The notes beneath the pieces are model-generated. The model was not told the origin of the DNA. It saw nothing but the letters and a program-made list of their open reading frames with translations, and made no database searches. Shown here one piece after another: positions 36,492 to 44,475 of a DNA stretch of 64,000 bases; position 1 is the first letter of the stretch, and each line of letters begins with the position of its first letter. Origin of the DNA: Sphingobium sp. CCH11-B1 (lineage in GTDB: Bacteria; Pseudomonadota; Alphaproteobacteria; Sphingomonadales; Sphingomonadaceae). Position numbers and translations under genes: made by a program. Location of the stretch: positions 1-64,000 of the forward strand of contig NZ_LSJY01000001.1 of the NCBI RefSeq assembly GCF_001556865.1, given 5' to 3'.

Positions 36492-37562
36492 TTATACTGC
36501 GGAACGAAAAACCTGGCCGGCCGTTACAGTCAACCGGGATGCCGTCGTCAGGTCTTTGAAAAGACTGGGTTCTGTCCCCGTCATCCACACTTGTCCCGCG
36601 CTTTGGCGCAAACGGTCGAACAGCGCGGCTCGCCGTGACGGGTCGAGATGCGCGGCCACTTCATCCAGCAACAGTACCGGCGGCTGACCCCGGTCTGCGG
36701 TGACCAGCGCGGCGTGCGCCAGCAGGATCGACAGCAGCAGCGCCTTCTGTTCCCCGGTCGAACACAAGGCGGCTGCCTGATTCTTGGCGACGTGCACGAC
36801 CGCCAGATCATGACGGTGCGGCCCGGACAATGTGCGTCCCGCTGCCGCGTCCCGCCGCCGTCCGCGTGCCAGCCGCGTCGCAAGCGGCTCGTCCCCCTCC
36901 TCATCGCCTTCAATGGCGACATGGGGCCGCGCGAACGGCTCGTCGGGCTGCTCCAGCAGCACCCGGTCGAGGCGCGCAACAAGGTCCGCACGCGCCTGCG
37001 CCAGCGCCGCGCCATGCTCCCCCATCTGCGCCTCGAGCGCCGTAAGCCACACAGGATCGGCGCTGCGCAGGTCCGTCAACAGCCGGTTGCGCGCGCGCAT
37101 CGCTGCGTCATAGCGCGCGCTGTGCGCCGCATGTCCCGGATGCAGCGCGAGTGTCAGGCGATCCAGGAAACGCCGCCGCCCGCCCGGGCTGTCAAGGAAC
37201 AGCCGGTCCATTGCCGGCGTCAGCCAGACGATCGAGAGATGATCGGCGAGTGCGTTGGCTGACCCGGCCATGCCCCCGATCCGCACCTGCCGCCGCTCCG
37301 GCGCGGCGGCCGTGACGCCGGTGCCCAGCACCACGCCGTCCACTTCGGCGGCAATGCCGAATCCACCCGGCCCGTCCTGCCGCGCCATCGCGGACAGCGC
37401 CGCCCCGCGCAGGCCCCGCCCCGGCGCAAGCATCGACACCGCTTCCAATATGTTGGTCTTGCCCGCGCCGTTGTCGCCGGTCAGCAGGACGAAGGCATGA
37501 TCCGGCACGATCAGCGCATCCGCATGGTTGCGGAAATCGCTTAATGTGAGCCGACCGATCAT
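36492..37562 (-). CDS. recF: DNA replication and repair protein RecF
   Basis: An SMC-like ATPase that helps load RecA at gaps. The 356-residue product starts [13 protein letters not shown], with Walker [11 protein letters not shown] at 28-37. The family block [12 protein letters not shown] appears as [10 protein letters not shown], followed by [17 protein letters not shown] (signature) and Walker [13 protein letters not shown]. The start at 37562 lacks a visible Shine-Dalgarno, but the protein N terminus is exactly that of the family. It lies 49 bp downstream of a lipoprotein gene on the same strand. Confidence 0.95.
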   Translation of the reverse strand: MIGRLTLSDFRNHADALIVPDHAFVLLTGDNGAGKTNILEAVSMLAPGRGLRGAALSAMARQDGPGGFGIAAEVDGVVLGTGVTAAAPERRQVRIGGMAGSANALADHLSIVWLTPAMDRLFLDSPGGRRRFLDRLTLALHPGHAAHSARYDAAMRARNRLLTDLRSADPVWLTALEAQMGEHGAALAQARADLVARLDRVLLEQPDEPFARPHVAIEGDEEGDEPLATRLARGRRRDAAAGRTLSGPHRHDLAVVHVAKNQAAALCSTGEQKALLLSILLAHAALVTADRGQPPVLLLDEVAAHLDPSRRAALFDRLRQSAGQVWMTGTEPSLFKDLTTASRLTVTAGQVFRSAV

Positions 37563-37611
37563 CGCGCGGCTGTAGCGGGGCGAGCCGGCGGAAGAAAGGC
37601 CGGCCGTGCGT

Positions 37612-38109
37612 TCAGCACCGTTTGCGGGTCGTGGCGTTTCCGTCATTGATGATCGTCAGCCTGCCGCCATCCGGCGACGGGCGCAGATCCAGCGTTCGGG
37701 TCCAGCTCTGCCCTTCGCCGGTGAAGGCCGCCGTCACCCGTACGCCGCCTTCGTCACCCTCCGCGACGGATTGCACCGTTCCCACGCTTTCGTGGAAGAT
37801 GAGCCGGCCCGGCTGTATCGTGAGTTCCAGATCGGCCGCGCGGTCCCCGCATCGCTCGCTCATGCCCGCCCATTGCCCTTGTAACGATGCCGGGATCGAC
37901 CCGGCCGACATGGCGGAAGGCGGCGGCGTTTCAGCGACGGACGGGGCTTGGGCGGTCTCGCCCGCGTTGAACGCCGGACCGGCCTTCGTCCTGCCTGGCA
38001 CATCGCCATCCACTATGTTGCTCACCATGTCCGGTTGCCGTCCGCCTCCTTCCTCGCTGCCGCAGGCGGCAAGAAGGGTCAGCAGGGGAAGGCAGATCGT
38101 GACGCGCAT
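37612..38109 (-). CDS. Predicted lipoprotein, function unknown
   Basis: A 165-residue protein. [18 protein letters not shown] carries a lipobox (LAAC at about 13-16). A disordered Pro/Ala-rich linker follows, then a compact domain from [37 protein letters not shown] to the C-terminal TRKRC. The domain style (QGQW.GM...C...) is common in sphingomonad lipoproteins, but I cannot name it. The start at 38109 places the lipobox correctly. It is probably co-transcribed with recF and divergent from the peroxiredoxin. Confidence 0.75.
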   Translation of the reverse strand: MRVTICLPLLTLLAACGSEEGGGRQPDMVSNIVDGDVPGRTKAGPAFNAGETAQAPSVAETPPPSAMSAGSIPASLQGQWAGMSERCGDRAADLELTIQPGRLIFHESVGTVQSVAEGDEGGVRVTAAFTGEGQSWTRTLDLRPSPDGGRLTIINDGNATTRKRC

Positions 38110-38290
38110 GATGGTTGAACCCGGCATCTTCCGGTCCGGTTCCCATTGCCGCCGGTCAAAGATTTTCCGCCTCAACATGATGATTCCCCCTGATCCCGCT
38201 TGCGTGGGCGCGCCATCGGGATCATCAATCGTCGCCATAAGGCGCGCACCCGCGCGCCTGCGACCGAACCGTTCGAAGGAGTGCCCGCCG

Positions 38291-38824
38291 ATGAAGCGCC
38301 TGATCCTGTCCCTCGCCGCCGCAGCCGCCGTGCTGAGTTCCAGCGGTGCGATGGCCGCGCTCGCTGTGGGCGCGAAGGCCCCCGACTTCACCACGCGTGG
38401 CGCGCAGGCGGGCAAGACCTTCACGCTCACGCTCTCGCATCAATTGAAGCGCGGCCCGGTCGTCCTCTATTTCTTCCCCAAGGCGTTCACGCCCGGCTGT
38501 TCCGCCGAAGCGCGGGAGTTTGCCGAGAATATCGACAAGTTCAAGGCGGCGGGTGCGACGGTCATCGGCATGTCGGCCGATCCGGTCGACGATCTCGTCG
38601 CCTTCTCCACCAAGGAGTGCGCGGGCAAGTTCGCGGTGGCCTCCGCCGGCCCCAATATCGTGTCGGGCTATGACGTCGCGCTCAAGATGCGGCCGGGCAT
38701 GACGGACCGCACCTCCTATGTGATCGCGCCTTCCGGCCGCGTCGCCTTTGTCCACAGCGAAATGAACTATGCGGGTCATGTGAAAAGCACCCTCGCAGCG
38801 GTCGAGGCGATGAAGAACAAATAA
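38291..38824 (+). CDS. Exported BCP-type peroxiredoxin
   Basis: A thiol peroxidase of the AhpC/TSA superfamily, closest to bacterioferritin-comigratory protein. The 177-residue product has a signal peptide [22 protein letters not shown], unlike cytoplasmic BCP. The peroxidatic Cys70 is in [10 protein letters not shown] and a second Cys110 is in FSTKECAG, a possible resolving residue. It is therefore predicted to detoxify peroxides in the periplasm; the reductant is unknown. The start at 38291 follows AAGGAGTG. Confidence 0.9.
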   Translation: MKRLILSLAAAAAVLSSSGAMAALAVGAKAPDFTTRGAQAGKTFTLTLSHQLKRGPVVLYFFPKAFTPGCSAEAREFAENIDKFKAAGATVIGMSADPVDDLVAFSTKECAGKFAVASAGPNIVSGYDVALKMRPGMTDRTSYVIAPSGRVAFVHSEMNYAGHVKSTLAAVEAMKNK

Positions 38825-38830
38825 GGCCGC

Positions 38831-38863
38831 GCCGCCCGGTCCGCCGCACGCGGACCGGGCGGC
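38831..38863. terminator. Hairpin between convergent genes
   Basis: A 14-bp perfect stem GCCGCCCGGTCCGC / GCGGACCGGGCGGC with a 5-base loop lies between the peroxiredoxin and the convergent hydrolase. There is no T-run, so efficiency is uncertain. Confidence 0.6.
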
Positions 38864-38871
38864 CGGAATGC

Positions 38872-39786
38872 CTATCCTTTCACATATTTGCCGAACCAGG
38901 CCAGAGTCTGTGACCAGGCCTGGCTGGCAGCAGCTTCATTATAGCTTGGCCGATAATCCGCCATGAAGCCGTGGTCCGCCCCTTCATGCACGGTGATGGC
39001 GTCGGGCGGGGACTTGCCGGCCTGGCTGAGCGCCGCGCGCATCGCCTCCACGTCCTTCAAGGGGATGCCCTTGTCCAGCGAGCCATATTGGCCCAGCACG
39101 GGGGCCTTGAGCTTGCCGACTTCCTCGATGACGCTCAACGGCTGGAGCGCCGTCTTTTCGCTGACGAGCCGCCCATAATAAGCGACGCCAGCCTTCAGCG
39201 CGGCACTGTGCGCGGCATAGAGCCACACCACGCGCCCGCCCCAGCAAAAGCCGGTGATCCCGCGCCGCTTGCCGTCGCCGCCATGGCTGCTGGCCCAGGC
39301 GTAGGTCGTGTCGATGTCGGCCATGACTTGTGCATCGGGCGCCTTGGACACAATCGTGCCGACCAGCTGCTTGAAATCGGAGACCTTCGTCGCGTCGCCG
39401 TGACGGGCGAACAGGTCCGGCGCGATGGCATAATAGCCGGCCCTGGCAAAGCGCCGGCATATGTCGCGTATCCATTCATGGACGCCGAAAATCTCATGGA
39501 CGACGACGATGACGGGCGCGTGTCTGCCGCTGGCGGGGCGTGCGACGAAAGCCGGCATGGCAAAGCCGTCGCTGGCGCGAATCGACACCGTTTCCTGGGT
39601 CAGGCCGTCGCCCGGCGTCTCCACCGCGCTGCTGGCGATCGGTCGGCAGGCGGCAGCGAAGCCGGCCGCAAAGGCGCCGCCGGCAAGCACATGGCGGCGT
39701 TGCAGCCCGGTGCTGCCGACCCAGTTGATGTCCTCCGCCAGCCGATCGGGGGTTGGCTGGTCCGTTCCGTCACGATCGATCGTCAT
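38872..39786 (-). CDS. Dienelactone hydrolase family protein with Tat-like signal
   Basis: A 304-residue alpha/beta hydrolase. Residues about 28-50 contain GLQRRHVLAGGAFAAGFAAA, a twin-arginine-like export signal set back from the N terminus. The dienelactone hydrolase fold follows, with FGVHEWIRD, the nucleophile Cys in GITGFCWGGR, Asp in YGSLDKGIP and His in GADHGFMADY. The start at 39786 follows a textbook AGGAGG. The native substrate is unknown; carboxymethylenebutenolidase is the family archetype. Confidence 0.9.
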   Translation of the reverse strand: MTIDRDGTDQPTPDRLAEDINWVGSTGLQRRHVLAGGAFAAGFAAACRPIASSAVETPGDGLTQETVSIRASDGFAMPAFVARPASGRHAPVIVVVHEIFGVHEWIRDICRRFARAGYYAIAPDLFARHGDATKVSDFKQLVGTIVSKAPDAQVMADIDTTYAWASSHGGDGKRRGITGFCWGGRVVWLYAAHSAALKAGVAYYGRLVSEKTALQPLSVIEEVGKLKAPVLGQYGSLDKGIPLKDVEAMRAALSQAGKSPPDAITVHEGADHGFMADYRPSYNEAAASQAWSQTLAWFGKYVKG

Positions 39787-39821
39787 GCGCGCCTCCTGAT
39801 CCTCTCCCGCAGGGGCGCAGA

Positions 39822-40229
39822 CTAGCCGCCGTCCTTGCGCGCGCAAGCCAGGAAGTCGCCGCCATCAATAGGCACCAGATTTCGGACAGGCAGGGCATAG
39901 ACATAGGTCCATACCTCGGCCGCGCCGTGCGCGCCCTCGATCCTCACCCGCTCCCGCCGATATTCGTGCGGCGGGGGGAAATGCGCCGCGCATTCCTCGT
40001 AATCGTCGAGCCAGGCGAGCGTCACGTCGGGGCGAGCGAGCCGGAAGAGGTCGCCGCGCACCCAGCCTTGGGCGCCCGGCACGAAACCGGGATAGTCGGC
40101 TATGCGATACAGGCGCCCTGCCGCGCTGGCGGCACCAACATGGGTTGCCTCCGCCGTCAGCCGTCGCGCCATGGGATGCGGGAAGCCTGGGCGCAAGGTG
40201 CCATAGACGAAGAGCAAGTCGTCATTCAC
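39822..40229 (-). CDS. Gamma-glutamylcyclotransferase-like protein
   Basis: A 135-residue GGCT-fold protein. LLFVYGTLRPGFPHPMARRL is the substrate-binding signature, and the catalytic acidic residue is expected in WLDDYEECA. It may cyclise gamma-glutamyl amines or be a member of the AIG2-like group. The GTG start at 40229 (MNDDLLFVYG) matches family N termini; a TTG at 40247 would add six residues. It lies 35 bp upstream of the dienelactone hydrolase gene on the same strand. Confidence 0.82.
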   Translation of the reverse strand: MNDDLLFVYGTLRPGFPHPMARRLTAEATHVGAASAAGRLYRIADYPGFVPGAQGWVRGDLFRLARPDVTLAWLDDYEECAAHFPPPHEYRRERVRIEGAHGAAEVWTYVYALPVRNLVPIDGGDFLACARKDGG

Positions 40230-40413
40230 CCCGGCAACTTTCACCAACAGGGCGCAAAATTTCCCAACTTGAGGGAATCACGATCCGACCCTGGCGCGAC
40301 ATCCTGCCGTTGATCGACGTATTTCCGCCAAAAATCGAAACTGGCACGCGCTCTGCAATATCGTTCGGCATGAAGGCCGGGTGACCCGGCCAGACATCAG
40401 GGAGTATCCAGTC

Positions 40414-40518
40414 ATGTCCGTCGTCAAGATCCACAGCGTCGCCTTCGCCCTGCTGGGCGCCGTCATCTTCGCAGGCCTGTTTGTCGGCGCCGCCGTGCCC
40501 GTCATCCCCGTCGCCTGA
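40414..40518 (+). CDS. 34-residue single-span membrane peptide
   Basis: A small open frame beginning MSVVKIHSVAFALLGAVIF, with one hydrophobic stretch and ending PVIPVA. It is preceded by AGGGAG at proper spacing and followed 43 bp later by the PspC gene on the same strand, under a shared terminator. I recognise no family. Coding is inferred from the ribosome site, hydrophobic composition and operon position. Confidence 0.6.
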   Translation: MSVVKIHSVAFALLGAVIFAGLFVGAAVPVIPVA

Positions 40519-40561
40519 TCGCCCATCCTCTTCCGCCATCCTGAAGCAGAAAGCCCGAACC

Positions 40562-40747
40562 ATGAACAACAGTTTCACCCTCGACCGTCGCAATGGCAAG
40601 ATCATGGGCGTGTGCGCCGGCATCGCCAACCGCACCGGCCTGGATGTCACGCTGGTTCGCGTGGCCCTGGTGCTCCTGACGCTGTGCGCGCTGGGCCCGA
40701 TCGGTGTCGTCGCCTATCTGCTCGCCGGCTGGCTCGCGGAAGGCTGA
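40562..40747 (+). CDS. PspC domain protein
   Basis: A 61-residue membrane protein that is almost entirely a PspC domain: FTLDRRNGKIMGVCAGIANRTGLDVTLVRVALVLL, then a second hydrophobic segment to GWLAEG. PspC in E. coli takes part in the phage-shock membrane-stress response; stand-alone short versions are common and uncharacterised. Start 40562. It ends 30 bp before a strong terminator. Confidence 0.88.
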   Translation: MNNSFTLDRRNGKIMGVCAGIANRTGLDVTLVRVALVLLTLCALGPIGVVAYLLAGWLAEG

Positions 40748-40776
40748 TGAAGGACAATCATCGATAAATGATAAGT

Positions 40777-40814
40777 AAAAAGGCCGCCCTGGTCATCCCA
40801 GGAGCGGCCTTTTT
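40777..40814. terminator. Strong bidirectional terminator
   Basis: The stem AAAAAGGCCGC / GCGGCCTTTTT encloses CCTGG..CCAGG (40777-40787 with 40804-40814). It works in both directions: for the PspC unit and for the small minus-strand frame at 40856. Confidence 0.88.
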
Positions 40815-40855
40815 GCATCCCGTTCAATCGGGATGAAGATCCGATACGCTCGCGA

Positions 40856-40939
40856 TCAGGCATACAGCACCGAATAAAAAGTCAGCATCTGAACGCCAAT
40901 GGCGATGGCAAGCACCGCACCTTGAAAAGCCTGACGCAT
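40856..40939 (-). CDS. 27-residue candidate membrane peptide
   Basis: A minus-strand frame encoding MRQAFQGAVLAIAIGVQMLT and ending FYSVLYA, with one hydrophobic segment. CGGAG lies about 8 nt upstream of the ATG and the strong terminator lies 42 bp downstream. No family is recognised. It mirrors the 34-residue peptide across the terminator. It may be a real small protein or chance. Confidence 0.45.
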   Translation of the reverse strand: MRQAFQGAVLAIAIGVQMLTFYSVLYA

Positions 40940-41061
40940 ATTTTGCTCCGTCATTACAAGAATGGCCGCCCGTCTTCAGGCGGTGAGCGCCCCTACGCCC
41001 GTCATATTCTTGTAACAATCGCAAAGCGCGACTTTCCGATTGCATCAAATGCAACAGGGTG

Positions 41062-41802
41062 TCACTTCAAAGCCACGATCATCGCCTGCGCCGCCGCGGG
41101 ATTGCGTTCTTTCGCCCCGCTGATGAAGAAGGTGAAGACATCGCCCCGTGCAGCCTGCTCGCGGGCTTGCCCCGCCCATCTGTCGATGTCCTTCCGGGAA
41201 TAACCCGTCGGCTCGTCCGCCTGCGATCGCATCAGGCGCAGGTAGGAGAAACCGACATCCTTCCCGTTGATGGCTGGATATTCGGGATGATCGGCCAGCA
41301 CCACCGCCGCCCCCGCCTGCCGCGCCAGATCGATGAAGCGGGGGTCATCGAAACTCTCGTGCCGCACTTCCAGCGCATGGCGCAGCGGCAGGCCATCGAC
41401 GCTGTCGGGCAACAGCGCGAGGAACGCGCCGAAATCATCGGCGTCAAATTTCTTGGTCGGCATGAACTGCCAGAGGATCGGCCCCAGCCGGTCGCCCAGT
41501 TCGGCAATGCCCTGCCCCACGAATTTGGCGACGGACTCGCCCGCTTCCGCCAGTACCTTGCGGTTGGTGCAGAATCGGGATGCCTTGACCGCGAACTGAA
41601 ATCCATCCGGCACGGCCTTGGCCCATCCCGCAAAGGTCGCGGGCTTCTGGCTGCTATAATAGGTCGCATTGATCTCGGTCGCCGTCAGATGCTCGCCCAC
41701 ATAGGCCAGCTCGTCCTTCTGCCTTAATCCTTCAGGGTAGAAGGTCCCCCGCCACGGTTCATAGACCCAGCCGCCGATCCCGACCCTGATGCGTCCTGTC
41801 AT
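41062..41802 (-). CDS. DUF72 family protein
   Basis: A 246-residue TIM-barrel-like protein of the DUF72/YecE family: RVGIGGWVYEPWRGTFYPEGL at the N terminus, EINATYYSSQKPATFAGWAKAVPDGFQFAVKASR, and ALEVRHESFDDPRF. Function unknown. The start at 41802 (MTGRIRVG) is favoured because AAGGAG is 6 bp upstream; the preceding ATG at 41808 abuts that site. Confidence 0.9.
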   Translation of the reverse strand: MTGRIRVGIGGWVYEPWRGTFYPEGLRQKDELAYVGEHLTATEINATYYSSQKPATFAGWAKAVPDGFQFAVKASRFCTNRKVLAEAGESVAKFVGQGIAELGDRLGPILWQFMPTKKFDADDFGAFLALLPDSVDGLPLRHALEVRHESFDDPRFIDLARQAGAAVVLADHPEYPAINGKDVGFSYLRLMRSQADEPTGYSRKDIDRWAGQAREQAARGDVFTFFISGAKERNPAAAQAMIVALK

Positions 41803-41914
41803 CGCCATCTCCTTGCGCCTTACAATGATCGTCCCGGTCGATCAGAGCCAGCGGAAAGACGCGCTGGCAATTATTGCGAATGACTATTAACTGCGACGGA
41901 AAAGGAGACACCGC

Positions 41915-42151
41915 ATGCCGCTCGACCTCATCAAAACCGGAACCTACCTGACCATCCACCTGACCGTAGGGTTCACCGTCGCCTATGTGATGACCGGGTC
42001 GATGGCGCTTGCGGGCGGCATCGCCCTCATCGAACCGATGATCAACGCCGTCGCCTTCTTCTTCCACGAACAGGCCTGGAAGAAGGTTCAGGCCCGCCCG
42101 CCCCGGGGGAGTGGACGCGGCTGGGCGCGCACGCAGGCGACCTTCGCGTAA
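41915..42151 (+). CDS. DUF2061 family membrane protein
   Basis: A 78-residue protein with the DUF2061 pattern: KTGTYLTIHLTVGFTVAYVMTGSMALAGGIALIEPMINAVAFFFHEQAW, two hydrophobic spans, and a basic tail. The start follows AAAAGGAGAC. Function unknown. It is convergent with the cyclophilin gene, with 6 bp between the stops. Confidence 0.87.
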   Translation: MPLDLIKTGTYLTIHLTVGFTVAYVMTGSMALAGGIALIEPMINAVAFFFHEQAWKKVQARPPRGSGRGWARTQATFA

Positions 42152-42157
42152 GGCTGT

Positions 42158-42832
42158 CTACTTCGCTGTCTTCTTTTTAAGGCCGATCAGCCAGGGCTTG
42201 ACGCCCCGGCTCGGCTTTGGCTTGCCGTCCAGCCGCCGCGCGCGCAGGATCGCGATCGGCTTCACGATCATCTGCCCGCGCATCGGCCCGGACCCGCAAC
42301 AGGTCGGCACCGCGAGGATTTTCTTCACGACATCCATGCCCGCGACCACATGGCCGAAGGCGGCATAGCCGATATAGTCTCCGCGTGCGTCCATGTTCGG
42401 CGTTGGGCCAATGGTGATGAAGAAATTGCCCATGGCGGAATTCGGCCGGTTGGGCCGCGCCATCGACAGGGTGGCGTCCAGGTGGCGGATGCCGGTCCGG
42501 GTGGTCGGCTCGTGCGGGATCGGCGGCAGGGACCGGCGCGCATCGGTATCGATCCCGCCCTGGATCAGGCCATAATGGGGATCGCTCTTCCGCCGCGCCG
42601 CGCGATAGAAGGTCACGCCGTCGAACCGGCCATCGTCGACATAGGTCAGGAAGTTGGCGGAGGTCAGCGGCGCGCGCTTCTGGTCGACCGCTACGATGAT
42701 CCTGCCTGCTGACGTGTCGATCGCGACGCGAACGAACCCCGGCGTGGGTCGGTTGGCCGGCCCGGCAGCCACGGCAGATAAGGGCGCAAACAGGCATAGC
42801 AGCGCGAGCAGCAGACGAAACGGAAGGGACAT
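42158..42832 (-). CDS. Exported cyclophilin-type peptidyl-prolyl isomerase
   Basis: It assists folding of periplasmic proteins by prolyl cis-trans isomerisation. The 224-residue product has a signal peptide (MSLPFRLLLALLCLFAPLSAVAA) and a cyclophilin domain: APLTSANFLTYVDDGRFDGVTFYRA, LIQGG, LSMARPNRPNSAMGNFFITIG and AAFGHVVAGMDVVKKI. The extra basic C terminus (KPSRGVKPWLIGLKKKTAK) is unusual for cyclophilins of this type. Confidence 0.92.
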   Translation of the reverse strand: MSLPFRLLLALLCLFAPLSAVAAGPANRPTPGFVRVAIDTSAGRIIVAVDQKRAPLTSANFLTYVDDGRFDGVTFYRAARRKSDPHYGLIQGGIDTDARRSLPPIPHEPTTRTGIRHLDATLSMARPNRPNSAMGNFFITIGPTPNMDARGDYIGYAAFGHVVAGMDVVKKILAVPTCCGSGPMRGQMIVKPIAILRARRLDGKPKPSRGVKPWLIGLKKKTAK

Positions 42833-42953
42833 CGGCGAAAATCCCTAACGCTTTTTCGCCGCAAGGCAAATCAGCGGCGCGACGGCAGGCGGCCGCCCGC
42901 TTGCCGCGGCCAGACTGATCGACCTGCCCGTCAGGATAGGCTAGCAAAGGTCC

Positions 42954-44471
42954 ATGCAATGCGCGCGCAGGATCCTGATCGTGGGAGGGGGAACGGCCGG
43001 ATGGCTGACTGCCGCCTATCTCGCGCGCTTCTTCGATGGCACCGGGCAAGTCGACATCACCCTGCTCGAATCACCGGACCTGGGCATCATAGGCGTCGGC
43101 GAAGGGACGTTCCCCACCATCCGGGGAACGCTCGACTTTCTGGGCATCGAGGAACATGCTTTCATCCGCGCCAGTTCGGCCACCTTCAAGCAGGGGATAA
43201 GGTTCGACGACTGGCTGCACGCACCCCTGCCGGACGGCAGCCGCCACCAGTATCTCCACCCGTTCGATGCCCCCTTCCAGGCCGATCAGGCCAATGTCGT
43301 TCCCGACTGGCTGAAACAGGACGCCCGGTCCCGGCCGGCCTTCGCACAGGCGGCCACGATCCAGCATGGCGTGGCGATTGCGGGACGCGCGCCCAAGACG
43401 CGCAATGAAAGCGGCTATTCGGGTCCGCTCGATTATGCCTATCATTTCGATGCCGGGAAATTCGCGGCCCTGCTGCGCCGCCGGGCGGTGGAACTGGGCG
43501 TCCGCCATGCCGAAGGAATGCTGACGGGCGTCGAGCCGGACGGCACCGGCGGCATCGCGCGGGTCGTCACGCGCGAGCATGGCCTGTTGGAAGCCGACCT
43601 CTATATCGACTGCACCGGCTTTCGCGCTGCTCTGATCGGCGAAGCGCTGAAGGCGGACTTCACTTCCGTACGGCACATCCTCTTCACCGATCGCGCGCTT
43701 GCGTGCAAGATTCCCTACGCCGATCCTGATGCGCCGATCGAAAGCGTCACCATCGCGGCCGCTCATGGCGCCGGCTGGACCTGGGACATCGGGCTGGAAA
43801 GCGCGCGGGGCATCGGCTGCGTCTATTCGTCCGCCCATATGGACGATGAAGAGGCGGCACGGCAGCTAAGGCTCTATATTGGCCATGATGCCTATGCCGC
43901 CCGCATCATCCCGTTCGAGCCGGGCTATCGCGCGCGGCAATGGATGGGCAATTGCGTGGCGGTGGGGCTTTCGGGCGGCTTCCTGGAACCGCTGGAATCC
44001 ACGGGCATCCTGATGATCGAGGCGGCCGTCGCCATGATCGCGGAACTGCTGCCCATGACCGGGCCAGTGGATGCACCCGCGGCCCGATTCAATCGGCTGA
44101 TCGCCGGCCGCTACGAACGCATCGTGGATTTTCTGAAGCTCCATTACTGCCTCAGCCGGCGAGAGGAGCTTTTCTGGCGCGACAATGCCGATCCCGCGTC
44201 GATCCCTGACAGCCTGCGGGAGATGCTGCGGCAATGGCGTCACCGGCCACCCAGCCGCTTCGACTTTCTGCTGGATCTCGAAAGCTTCGCCTATTTCAAC
44301 TATCAATATATTCTCTACGGCATGGGCTTCGAAACCGAGGCCGCGCCTGGCCGAAGCGACATGCCGGACATCGCAGCGCAAAGGTTGTTTGCGCAGATCC
44401 GCCAATATGGCGAGCAGGCGATGCAGGACCTGCCGCCCCACCGCACGCTGATCCGTCAGATCAACGGCTGA
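42954..44471 (+). CDS. Flavin-dependent tryptophan-halogenase family protein
   Basis: A 505-residue FADH2-dependent halogenase homologue that would use HOCl/HOBr bound near a lysine. The FAD motif GGGTAGW is at 11-17. Lys79 (ATFKQGIRF) is at the same number as the catalytic Lys of PrnA. LEPLESTGI, with the essential Glu at 348, is intact. The second signature, normally WxWxIP, reads WTWDIG at 275-280, so the last Pro is Gly. No flavin reductase or TonB receptor is adjacent. The substrate is unknown, and halogenation versus monooxygenation cannot be decided from sequence. The start follows AAAGGT. Confidence 0.87.
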   Translation: MQCARRILIVGGGTAGWLTAAYLARFFDGTGQVDITLLESPDLGIIGVGEGTFPTIRGTLDFLGIEEHAFIRASSATFKQGIRFDDWLHAPLPDGSRHQYLHPFDAPFQADQANVVPDWLKQDARSRPAFAQAATIQHGVAIAGRAPKTRNESGYSGPLDYAYHFDAGKFAALLRRRAVELGVRHAEGMLTGVEPDGTGGIARVVTREHGLLEADLYIDCTGFRAALIGEALKADFTSVRHILFTDRALACKIPYADPDAPIESVTIAAAHGAGWTWDIGLESARGIGCVYSSAHMDDEEAARQLRLYIGHDAYAARIIPFEPGYRARQWMGNCVAVGLSGGFLEPLESTGILMIEAAVAMIAELLPMTGPVDAPAARFNRLIAGRYERIVDFLKLHYCLSRREELFWRDNADPASIPDSLREMLRQWRHRPPSRFDFLLDLESFAYFNYQYILYGMGFETEAAPGRSDMPDIAAQRLFAQIRQYGEQAMQDLPPHRTLIRQING

Positions 44472-44475
44472 CGCG

